Shown in pieces: positions 5,800-12,257 of a stretch of 13,799 nt of DNA (its first letter is position 1; each line of letters begins with the position of its first letter). The notes beneath the pieces are model-generated. The model was not told where the DNA came from. It saw nothing but the letters and a program-made list of their open reading frames with translations, and did not search any database. The position numbers were made by a program, and so were the translations under genes. The DNA is from SBAX01 sp964421865 (GTDB lineage: Bacteria; Planctomycetota; Phycisphaerae; UBA1845). The DNA lies in contig CAYQZH010000099.1 of the NCBI GenBank assembly GCA_964421865.1, positions 1 to 13,799 of the forward strand, in the 5' to 3' direction.

Positions 5800-7257
5800 C
5801 TATTGCGCCGATCGCGACGGCTCGTGGCTCGGGAGCATCGGCGGGCCGTCGGGGATGTAGGGCTTGTACACCTGACCCTTGGTTTGCTCCTTGAACTCGG
5901 CCTGGATCGCCTCGCGGGCCTTTGAGTCCTCGAAAAGATCGACCATCGTGCCGGCCAATGTCTTCGCCGCGTGGATCATTCCTTTGTGCCCGATGGACAT
6001 CCCCCCGCACGCGACCACCGGCCAGGCGTGCCACGGCGTGTCCTCCGGCGCGGTCGTCACCGACAGGTGCAACGTCGGTACGATCCAACTGATGTCGCCC
6101 ACGTCCGTCGAGCCGCCCTGGGCCTCCTGCCCCTCGAGCGGCTTGGGAACGCCGTTCAGACCCTTTTCCGCCACGCCGGTGGCGCGCTGAATGGCCCGGG
6201 CGAAGTCCTGCTCCTCCTTGGTGTACTCGATCGGCCCCAGCCAGTTCAGGTTGGCGTTAAGCAGCTTGGCGCCGGTCATGTTGACCAGCATTTCGTAGTC
6301 ACCGCCGAGGACGGTGACCTTGCTCTCCACGCCGGCCATCAAGGCCGCACCCTCAGCGATCTTCTTCGCCCGGCCGAACACCTCATCGGCCCCCGTTCGC
6401 GTCCAGTCTCGCACCCAGCACCAGAGTTTCGCGTATTCGGGCACGATATTGGGCACCAGCCCGCCGTCCTGGATCACGTAGTGCATCCGCACCGAGGGCT
6501 TCACGTGCTCGCGCATCATGTTCAGCCCGTGGGTGAAGAGCTCCAGCCCGTCCACCGCGCTTCGTCCGTTCCACGGATCGTGCGCCGCATGGGCGGCCTT
6601 GCCGTAAAACTCCACGATGAAGTCCACGAGGGCCTGCGAGCTTCGAACATCGGCCAGGGTTTCATCGGCGGGGTGCCAGGCGAGACAAAGGTCCACGTCA
6701 TTGAACAGCCCCTCGCGGGCCATGTAGATTTTTCCGCCCACCGCCTCTTCGGCCGGCGTGCCGTAGAATCGGATGGTGCCCTTGAGCTTACCGGCCTCGA
6801 TCAACTCCTTGATCGCCGTCGCGGCTCCCAAACTGCCCGGGCCGAACAGATTGTGGCCGCAGCCGTGCCCGGCGGCCCCGGGTTCGACGGGTTCTTTCAC
6901 CGGCGTCGCCTTCTGGGACAGCCCCGGTAAGGCGTCGAACTCGCCGAGGATGGCGATGATCGGGCGGCCTTCGCCATAGCTGGCGGCGAACGCCGTCGGC
7001 ATGTGAGCCACGCCGCGTTCGACCTTGAAGCCCTGTTTCTCGGCGTGGTCGGCCAAGACCTTCGAGGACTTTGTCTCGAGTAGAGCCGTCTCCGCGAAGG
7101 CCCAGACCTGATCGCTCAGCTTGACGAGTTCGGCCCGTTGCTTCTCGATCGACGCAACGACCTCCTCTTTTTTCTTGCTGTCGCCTCCGCCGAATACCAC
7201 CGACGGAAGAGCGAAACCCACTCCCAGGATCACCACACACGATCGGCGCAATTTCAT
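5800..7257 (-). CDS. Exported M20-family amidohydrolase, AbgB-like (485 aa)
   Basis: A metal-dependent amidase/peptidase of the M20D type, close in layout to the aminobenzoyl-glutamate hydrolase subunit AbgB (about 480 aa). Metal and catalytic motifs are in order: G-E-F-D-A-L-P-G (105-112), G-H-G-C-G-H-N (130-136), P-A-E-E (168-171), A-W-H-P (193-196), and a C-terminal S-I-G-H-K-G-M-I-H segment. The dimerisation domain begins around F-Y-G-K-A-A-H-A-A (218-226). The N-terminus (M-K-L-R-R then about 18 hydrophobic residues ending V-F-G-G-G) is a signal peptide, so it likely acts in the periplasm, unlike cytoplasmic AbgB. The start at 7257 has AGGGG four bases upstream; a frame reaching 7374 exists, but its extra 39 residues are not family-like. 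The substrate is not determined. It heads a minus-strand run with the MNT, TlpA-like and DinB-family genes and is divergent from the LsrF-like gene. Confidence 0.9.
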   Translation of the reverse strand: MKLRRSCVVILGVGFALPSVVFGGGDSKKKEEVVASIEKQRAELVKLSDQVWAFAETALLETKSSKVLADHAEKQGFKVERGVAHMPTAFAASYGEGRPIIAILGEFDALPGLSQKATPVKEPVEPGAAGHGCGHNLFGPGSLGAATAIKELIEAGKLKGTIRFYGTPAEEAVGGKIYMAREGLFNDVDLCLAWHPADETLADVRSSQALVDFIVEFYGKAAHAAHDPWNGRSAVDGLELFTHGLNMMREHVKPSVRMHYVIQDGGLVPNIVPEYAKLWCWVRDWTRTGADEVFGRAKKIAEGAALMAGVESKVTVLGGDYEMLVNMTGAKLLNANLNWLGPIEYTKEEQDFARAIQRATGVAEKGLNGVPKPLEGQEAQGGSTDVGDISWIVPTLHLSVTTAPEDTPWHAWPVVACGGMSIGHKGMIHAAKTLAGTMVDLFEDSKAREAIQAEFKEQTKGQVYKPYIPDGPPMLPSHEPSRSAQ

Positions 7258-7261
7258 ACAA

Positions 7262-7266
7262 CCCCT
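7262..7266 (-). promoter_or_regulatory. Ribosome binding site that fixes the M20 amidohydrolase start
   Basis: On the minus strand AGGGG lies four bases before the ATG at 7257, directly in front of the signal peptide. It argues against a start farther upstream in the same open frame. Confidence 0.6.
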
Positions 7267-7353
7267 CGTTCGATCACAGAACTCAACCTCGTTTATCCAG
7301 CCCGACAACGCCGCTTGGTGACGGCACGCTCCCGCACACGGCGGCGATCGACC

Positions 7354-7382
7354 ATCATACCAACCCTTCCGCATGTTGGCAC
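7354..7382 (-). promoter_or_regulatory. Candidate promoter of the M20 amidohydrolase
   Basis: On the minus strand GTGCCA (7382-7377; 4 of 6 to the -35 consensus) is followed by 17 bp and TATGAT (7359-7354; 5 of 6 to the -10 consensus). It would give a leader of about 90 bases. Prediction from sequence only. Confidence 0.4.
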
Positions 7383-7394
7383 GGATAGCTTCGC

Positions 7395-7423
7395 TTGCAC
7401 GTTCGCTTATCCCTCCCTACATT
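7395..7423 (+). promoter_or_regulatory. Candidate promoter of the LsrF-like/aldolase-dehydrogenase pair
   Basis: TTGCAC (7395-7400; 3 of 6 to the -35 consensus), a 17-bp spacer and TACATT (7418-7423; 4 of 6 to the -10 consensus). It lies back to back with the candidate minus-strand promoter at 7354-7382, with a 12-bp gap between the hexamers. It is weak, and a regulated promoter needing an activator would be compatible with this. Confidence 0.28.
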
Positions 7424-7495
7424 GTATTCAAGAGCCTGTGGCAGAACCAGGCGCGCAAGCGACCGGCCTTGAATCTCGCGACTTTGGAGCGGCGG

Positions 7496-7520
7496 CCCCG
7501 CGCTCGCGCTTGGGCTTCTG
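7496..7520 (+). repeat. Dispersed GC-rich repeat fragment, relative of the repeat inside nadA
   Basis: This 25-bp stretch, beginning CCCCGCGCTCGCGCTTGGG, matches 13693-13717 at 22 of 25 positions on the same strand. Both copies can form a hairpin: CCCC and GCG pair with CGC and GGGG around a short loop, with small bulges. Here it sits in the leader region 30 bp before the LsrF-like start codon. It lies inside an upstream continuation of the open frame but before the conserved protein begins. Confidence 0.6.
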
Positions 7521-7549
7521 TTAGTCGCTCTCGTTTGAGGTCACCATTG

Positions 7550-8413
7550 ATGCGGAGCGCGACAACGATGGACTGGGGGATGCGGAATCGACTGGCCGGG
7601 GTCTTGCGGCCTGAGACCGGGCGGTGCGTGATGCTGGCCATCGACCACGGTTACTTCCAAGGCCCCACCACCGGGCTGGAGCGACCGGGCGAGGTCGTCA
7701 CCCCGCTTCTACCCCACGCCGACGCCCTGATGCTGACCCGCGGCGTGCTCCGCACCTGCCTCGATCCCGCGTCCCGAATCCCCATCGTGCTCCGCGTCTC
7801 CGGCGGCACGAGTATTCTCAAGGACGATCTGTCCGATGAGGATTTGACGGTATCCATCGAGGATGCGATCCGCCTGAACGCCTCGTGCGTAACGATGTCG
7901 ATCTTCCTCGGCTCGCCGCACGAGAAAGCGACGCTGACCAACCTCGCCAAGCTCTGCGACGAGGGCCAACGATACGGCATCCCGGTTCTGGCGGTGACTG
8001 CGGTGGGGAAGGACATGGTCCGTGACGCCCGCTACCTGGGCCTCGCTTGTCGCATCGCCGCTGAACTCGGGGCGCAGATGGTGAAGACCTACTACTGCGA
8101 CGGCTTTGACAAGGTCGTGATCGGCTGCCCCGTTCCCGTTGTCATCGCCGGGGGGAAGAAAATCGAGGAGCGCGAGGCGCTGAAGCTCGCGTATAGCGCC
8201 GTTTCCTCCGGCGCCGTCGGAGTGGACATGGGCCGAAACATCTTCCAATCGCAATGGCCCGTTGAGATGATCCGCGCCGTCCGCGCGATCGTTCACGATA
8301 ACATGACCGACGCCCAGGCGTGGGACCAGTTCCAACAGTGGACGCGGGGCGGCGGCGGCGGTCACACGTCGTCGTCGCCGCGAGGGTCCATCTCCAAGGT
8401 GCGGGCGACGTAA
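7550..8413 (+). CDS. lsrF: LsrF-like class I aldolase/thiolase (DeoC/LacD superfamily, 287 aa)
   Basis: The protein is strikingly like E. coli LsrF, the thiolase that handles 3-hydroxy-5-phosphonooxypentane-2,4-dione in autoinducer-2 breakdown. Shared blocks are M-D-W-G-M-x-x-R-L, M-L-A-I-D-H-G-Y-F-Q-G-P-T-T-G-L-E (28-44), a G-K-D-M-V-R-D segment (153-159), K-T-Y-Y with the predicted Schiff-base Lys at 179, C-P-V-P-V-V-I-A-G-G-K-K (193-204) and G-V-D-M-G-R-N-I-F-Q-S (224-234). The last two are the phosphate-binding loops of the TIM barrel. The ATG at 7550 is preferred; ATG 7568 also fits, and the frame is open back to 7373 but unlike the family there. The C-terminus ends in a Gly/Ser-rich tail (about 267-287). 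No lsrK, lsrR, lsrACDB or lsrG is present. The next gene, 27 bp on, is a class II aldolase/dehydrogenase fusion, so another phosphorylated sugar-derived substrate is likely. Confidence 0.9.
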   Translation: MRSATTMDWGMRNRLAGVLRPETGRCVMLAIDHGYFQGPTTGLERPGEVVTPLLPHADALMLTRGVLRTCLDPASRIPIVLRVSGGTSILKDDLSDEDLTVSIEDAIRLNASCVTMSIFLGSPHEKATLTNLAKLCDEGQRYGIPVLAVTAVGKDMVRDARYLGLACRIAAELGAQMVKTYYCDGFDKVVIGCPVPVVIAGGKKIEEREALKLAYSAVSSGAVGVDMGRNIFQSQWPVEMIRAVRAIVHDNMTDAQAWDQFQQWTRGGGGGHTSSSPRGSISKVRAT

Positions 8414-8440
8414 TCATCGGCGGCCGGTGAACCACACGCC

Positions 8441-10567
8441 ATGAAAAGCCGCTGGACCGAGCAAGGGGCGCGTGAGGCGATCCAGAAGTGGGCGGAGCGG
8501 TACGGCGAGGATTTCGCCCTCCGTCTCTACACGGCCCGTCTCATCGGCGAAGACCCTAGTCTCGTTGTTCACGGCGGCGGGAACGTCTCCCTCAAGGGCA
8601 CGGTCAAAACACTCCTCGGCGAATCCGTCGAGGCCCTCTTCGTCAAAGGCTCCGGCTGCGACCTCGCAGTTCTCGAACCGACTGGGATGCCCGCTCTCGA
8701 CCAGGCGTACCTCCGCCGCCTGCGGACGCTTTCTCGCCTCAACGACGAAGCGATGGTCAACGAGTTCCGCACGCATCTTTTCGACGCGACCGCGCCCACG
8801 CCGTCGATCGAGACGTTGGTTCACGCTTTTCTGCCGCCGCGTTTCATCGACCACAGCCACGCCGACGCGGTCCTGGTGCTGACGAATCAGCCCGACGGTG
8901 AGGCCCTGGTCCGCGAAGCCCTCGGCGACGCCGTGGCCATCCTTCCCTACGTGCGACCGGGCTTCGATCTCGCCAAGGCCATCGCGGACCTTTACGAGCG
9001 GAACCCGAAGCTCGAAGGCATCGTCCTGATGCAACATGGCCTGATTACGTTCGGCGACGACGCGCGGACCTCGTATGAACGTCACATCGCCCTGGTCGAT
9101 CGTTGCGAGAAGTTCATCGAGCGGCGCATCGCCGGTCGAATGCCGCCGCCCTCACGCGGAACGGATCAGCAACCGGCAAGCCGTGTGGAACTGGCCGCAC
9201 CGATCCTCCGCGGATTGCTCGCCTCGCCGACCGGCAACGAAGATCAACCCTACGCTCGCGGCGTGCTCGACTGGCGGGCGACTCCGGAGATTCTCGCGGT
9301 TTTGGAGAGCGCGGACGCGAAGACGCTCGCTGCTTCCGGGCCGCTCACGGGCGATCACCTGATCCGCACCAAACCTTGGGTCCTGTTCGTCGAGAACCCG
9401 CAATGGTCCGACGCCGCTGCTTTGCGTGCCCAACTCCACGACGCCGTCGATGGATACCGGCGACGCTATGAATCGTACGTGACGGCGCACGGCGGAACGC
9501 TCCAGGGGCTCAACTCGTTCCCGCGAGTCGTCTGGCTTCCTGGGGCGGGACTCTTGTGTTGGGGACCGACCAAGCGCGAGGCGCGCGTCGTCGCGGACAT
9601 CGCGGAACACACCCTGATCGCCAAGGCCAAGGCACATGCCGTCGGCTCGTTCCTTTCCCTAGCGGACGAGCATCTTTACGACATGGAGTTCCGTACCCTT
9701 CAGCGCGTGAAGCTCGACAACCCCCCTTCATCCCCCCCTGGTACGGGGGGACAAAGGGGGATCCTCCAAGGTCAGGTGGTCGCGATCAGCGGTGGGGCCG
9801 GGGCGATCGGCTCGGCCATCGCCGAAGTATGCGCCGAGGCCGGGGCTCACGTCGTCGTCGCCGATCTGGACGGACGGCGGCTGATGCCCGTCGTGCAACG
9901 GATCGAGAAGCTCGCGGGCACAGGGACGGCCCTTGCCGTCGTGATGGACGTGACCGACGAAGCGAGCGTCCGACGCGGTTTTGACCAGATCGCGCGAACC
10001 TTCGGCGGGGTGGACGTCGTCGTTCCCAACGCGGGCATCGCCCACGTCGCGCCCATCGAGGAGTTGTCCGCCGCCGATTTTCGCCGGGTGATGGAGGTCA
10101 ACGCCACGGGGTACCTTCTGTTCATGCGCGAGGGCGTCCGCCTGATGAAACAGCAAGGATTGGGCGGGCACATCGTGGTGATTTCGAGCAAGAACGTGTT
10201 CGCTCCGGGCAAGGAGTTCGCGGCCTACAGCGCCTCCAAGGCCGCCGCCCACCAGCTCGGCCGCCTCTCCGCGATCGAACTCGCCCCCGACGGCATTCGT
10301 GTCAACATGCTGACACCCGACGCCGTCTTCGGCGATGAACAAACGCCCTCGGGCCTGTGGAGCGAGGTCGCCCCCCGACGGGCCCAGACGCACGACCTGA
10401 AGGCCGAGGAGCTGCCCGAATACTACCGCAAGCGCAACCTGCTTCAGGTCCGCGTCCTCGGCCGCCACGTCGGTAACGCGGTGGTTTTCTTCGCCAGCAA
10501 CGCCACTCCGACGACCGGCGCCGTCCTGCCCATCGACGGCGGGTTGCCGGAAGCCTTCCCGCGATAG
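8441..10567 (+). CDS. Bifunctional class II aldolase/short-chain dehydrogenase (708 aa), rhamnulose-1-phosphate aldolase type
   Basis: Two catalytic domains are fused. Residues about 1-425 are a class II (zinc) aldolase with H-G-G-G-N-V-S (44-50), F-I-D-H-S-H-A-D-A (metal ligands H138 and H140) and Q-H-G-L (third ligand H199). Residues about 443-708 are a short-chain dehydrogenase/reductase: nucleotide-binding I-S-G-G-A-G-A-I-G-S, N-A-G-I-A, catalytic S582/S583, Y596 and K600 in Y-S-A-S-K. The C-terminal T-G-A-V-L-P-I-D-G-G is also typical. Known relatives cleave L-rhamnulose- or L-fuculose-1-phosphate-like sugars to dihydroxyacetone phosphate and lactaldehyde, the SDR part acting on the aldehyde. 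The total length matches the family (about 690-700). At the domain junction, codons 428-440 (P-P-S-S-P-P-G-T-G-G-Q-R-G) are encoded by an inserted-looking palindrome at 9722-9760. There is no strong ribosome binding site; translation may be coupled to the LsrF-like gene 27 bp upstream. The exact substrate cannot be read from the sequence. Confidence 0.92.
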   Translation: MKSRWTEQGAREAIQKWAERYGEDFALRLYTARLIGEDPSLVVHGGGNVSLKGTVKTLLGESVEALFVKGSGCDLAVLEPTGMPALDQAYLRRLRTLSRLNDEAMVNEFRTHLFDATAPTPSIETLVHAFLPPRFIDHSHADAVLVLTNQPDGEALVREALGDAVAILPYVRPGFDLAKAIADLYERNPKLEGIVLMQHGLITFGDDARTSYERHIALVDRCEKFIERRIAGRMPPPSRGTDQQPASRVELAAPILRGLLASPTGNEDQPYARGVLDWRATPEILAVLESADAKTLAASGPLTGDHLIRTKPWVLFVENPQWSDAAALRAQLHDAVDGYRRRYESYVTAHGGTLQGLNSFPRVVWLPGAGLLCWGPTKREARVVADIAEHTLIAKAKAHAVGSFLSLADEHLYDMEFRTLQRVKLDNPPSSPPGTGGQRGILQGQVVAISGGAGAIGSAIAEVCAEAGAHVVVADLDGRRLMPVVQRIEKLAGTGTALAVVMDVTDEASVRRGFDQIARTFGGVDVVVPNAGIAHVAPIEELSAADFRRVMEVNATGYLLFMREGVRLMKQQGLGGHIVVISSKNVFAPGKEFAAYSASKAAAHQLGRLSAIELAPDGIRVNMLTPDAVFGDEQTPSGLWSEVAPRRAQTHDLKAEELPEYYRKRNLLQVRVLGRHVGNAVVFFASNATPTTGAVLPIDGGLPEAFPR
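9722..9760. repeat. 39-bp imperfect palindrome inside the aldolase/dehydrogenase gene
   Basis: The left arm CCCCCTTCATCCCCCC (9722-9737) pairs with the right arm GGGGGGACAAAGGGGG (9745-9760) at 14 of 16 positions around a 7-base loop, CTGGTAC. The two mismatched positions are adjacent, in the middle of the arm. The core length, 39 bp, equals 13 codons, and the reading frame passes through without a stop, encoding low-complexity Pro, Ser and Gly residues. Its base composition and symmetry are unlike the coding sequence on either side, and it falls exactly between two enzyme domains. I recall similar C6/G6-armed palindromes as dispersed repeats in planctomycetes; this is unchecked. Confidence 0.75.
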
Positions 10568-10580
10568 TGCCGTCCGTCTG

Positions 10581-11408
10581 TCACTCCCGGTCCATGTCCG
10601 GTAGGCCCACTTCATCCGGAGGATGCGGGTTTCGTCGGGCCGGACCGGCGATGCCCCGTTTGCTCTCCGCCTTGAGAAACTCGACGATCCGGGCGACGGG
10701 CGGCGAGGCGGGTTCGGATTGCAATCCCTCGATCCGTTGCTCGATAGAGAGTCCTCGCCCCAGGGCAATGCGGTAGGCGTCACGGATGGAAGAGGCGTCT
10801 TCGCGGGAGATGCCCGCGCGGCGCAGGCCGACACGGTTCAGCCCGGCGATCCGCCCGTCCACATCTGCGAGTGCAAACGGCAGAACATCCATTCGCACAC
10901 GGGCATTGCCGGTGACCATGGCCAGTTCACCGATGCGGACGAACTGATGCACGGCAGCCCCGCCGCCCAAGGTCGTGCCATCGTGAATGGTCACGTGCCC
11001 AGCCAACAGGACGTTGTTAATCAACGTCACGCGGTTTCCGAGCGCACAATTGTGCCCGACGTGGCTGCCGGCAAGCAGAAAACAGTCCTCACCCACCACC
11101 GTCGTGGACTCCGGTACGGTCCCGCGATGGATGGTGACATACTCCCGCAGGATCGTGCCCCGCCCGATCCGGCAGTAGCTGCGCTCGCCCTTGTATTTCG
11201 TGTCCTGCGGCGCATGCCCCACGATGACACCCGGATGCAACTCGCAACCGGCTCCGATCCGCGTCCCTCCGGTGAGATACACGTTCTGATAGAGCCGACA
11301 GTTCGCCTCCACCTGTACGTGCCCCTCGATGATGCAGTGCGGGCCGACGGTGACACTGCCGTCGATCTCGGCGTGGGGATCGACAATGGCGGTGGGGTGG
11401 ATGGGCAT
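10581..11408 (-). CDS. lpxA: Acyl-ACP--UDP-N-acetylglucosamine O-acyltransferase LpxA (275 aa)
   Basis: LpxA performs the first step of lipid A synthesis, moving a 3-hydroxyacyl chain from acyl carrier protein to UDP-GlcNAc in the cytoplasm. Residues about 1-185 are a left-handed beta helix of hexapeptide repeats (I-x-x-x-x-x pattern from H-P-T-A-I-V-D onward). Family landmarks are A-P-Q-D-T-K-Y-K-G-E (66-75), V-T-I-H-R-G-T-V (91-98), S-H-V-G-H-N-C with the catalytic base H119 (E. coli H125), L-A-G-H-V and G-G-x-A-A-V-H-Q-F (149-156). The Gly matching E. coli G173, a site that influences acyl chain length, is kept. The C-terminal helical part starts around L-R-R-A-G-I-S (195-201) and ends in a proline-rich tail slightly longer than in E. 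coli (262 aa). The ATG lies two bases after the stop of the glycosylase gene, suggesting translational coupling. The frame continues open through that gene, but only the part from 11408 is LpxA. lpxD, fabZ and lpxB are not adjacent. Confidence 0.96.
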   Translation of the reverse strand: MPIHPTAIVDPHAEIDGSVTVGPHCIIEGHVQVEANCRLYQNVYLTGGTRIGAGCELHPGVIVGHAPQDTKYKGERSYCRIGRGTILREYVTIHRGTVPESTTVVGEDCFLLAGSHVGHNCALGNRVTLINNVLLAGHVTIHDGTTLGGGAAVHQFVRIGELAMVTGNARVRMDVLPFALADVDGRIAGLNRVGLRRAGISREDASSIRDAYRIALGRGLSIEQRIEGLQSEPASPPVARIVEFLKAESKRGIAGPARRNPHPPDEVGLPDMDRE

Positions 11409-11410
11409 GA

Positions 11411-12181
11411 CTATCGGCTCGCCGGGTTCGGCGGCGGACGTTGAACGGGCGACTTCAATCCCAGTCGGGCCATCACCATCTGCAAGTCCGCCCACACCTT
11501 GCTCTTCTCCTCCGGGCTTCGCAGCAGATACGCGGGGTGGTACGTGGGCATCACCGGGATCGTCGGCCCCTCGCCCAGGATGCCGTCCACGGAGTACTCG
11601 TGAAACCGTCCGCGAAGTTTCCCGATCGAATCGGCGGTGTGGAGCAATGTCTTCGCCGCCGGCGCCCCAAGGGCCACAATCACCTCCGGGCCGATGATCG
11701 AAAGCTGCTCCTGCAAGTACGGATTGCACGCCAGAATCTCATCGGCCTGCGGGGTGCGGTTTTCCGGCGGGCGGCATTTCACGACGTTGCAGATGTAGAC
11801 TTCGTCGCGGCTGAGCCCCATGGCCACGATCATGCGGGTGAGCAACTGTCCAGCGGGTCCGACGAAGGCCAAGCCCTGTTTGTCTTCTTCAAACCCCGGG
11901 CCTTCGCCGACAAACACGATCCGTGCGGCGGCACTCCCCTGGCCGAACACGGTCTGCGTGCGGCCCTGGTGCAATCGACACTTGACGCAACCTTTGACCT
12001 GGGTCTGGTCGAGGATTCGCAGCCCCTCGGCGTTCGCAGCGGCGTCGCCGGGTCGCCAAGTGCTTTCTGCGCTCGCCGGCACAGGGGACTCCAGACGGAT
12101 CGGCACGCTCGTCAGACCCAGCAACTGATCGGTTCGCAACTGCTGTCGCAACACGGCGCGAACCTGTTCGAGGGCTACCAT
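11411..12181 (-). CDS. Uracil-DNA glycosylase, family 4 (4Fe-4S), 256 aa
   Basis: Removes uracil from DNA to start base excision repair. Family 4 signs are clear: the iron-sulfur ligands C65 and C68 (G-C-V-K-C), C136 (V-V-K-C-R-P-P-E-N-R) and C152 (I-L-A-C-N-P); motif 1 G-E-G-P-G-F-E-E-D-K-Q-G with F-V-G-P-A-G (93-111), where the usual G-E-A-P-G has Gly for Ala; and motif 3 M-P-T-Y-H-P-A-Y-L-L-R (211-221). About 60 residues precede the core, with a leading helix (A-L-E-Q-V-R-A-V-L-R) that is not part of the catalytic fold. GGAGG lies six bases before the ATG at 12181. An open continuation to 12259 gives 26 further residues of no family character. It is transcribed first, then lpxA with a 2-bp gap. 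It diverges from the alpha/beta hydrolase gene across 76 bp. Confidence 0.94.
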   Translation of the reverse strand: MVALEQVRAVLRQQLRTDQLLGLTSVPIRLESPVPASAESTWRPGDAAANAEGLRILDQTQVKGCVKCRLHQGRTQTVFGQGSAAARIVFVGEGPGFEEDKQGLAFVGPAGQLLTRMIVAMGLSRDEVYICNVVKCRPPENRTPQADEILACNPYLQEQLSIIGPEVIVALGAPAAKTLLHTADSIGKLRGRFHEYSVDGILGEGPTIPVMPTYHPAYLLRSPEEKSKVWADLQMVMARLGLKSPVQRPPPNPASR

Positions 12182-12187
12182 GCTCGT

Positions 12188-12192
12188 CCTCC
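12188..12192 (-). promoter_or_regulatory. Ribosome binding site that decides the glycosylase start
   Basis: On the minus strand GGAGG stands six bases before the ATG at 12181. It supports this start over the open extension up to 12259, which would overlap the divergent hydrolase start. Confidence 0.7.
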
Positions 12193-12257
12193 GCCTTCGT
12201 CCATGGAGTGCAACTATCGCGTGAACCGCGGACTTGTTCAAGCTACCATGCGGCTGC

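Noticed and set aside
5971..6930. Plus-strand open frame of 319 codons opposite the M20 amidohydrolase
   Set aside because: Antisense to intact M20 metal-binding motifs; His/Arg/Val-rich sequence without a domain.
9728..10834. Minus-strand open frame of 368 codons opposite the aldolase/dehydrogenase gene
   Set aside because: It lies antisense to clear dehydrogenase motifs and has no recognisable domain; long opposite frames are expected at this GC content.
11409..11729. N-terminal extension of the lpxA frame to 382 codons
   Set aside because: The added residues are an unused frame of the glycosylase gene. LpxA family sequence begins at the ATG at 11408.
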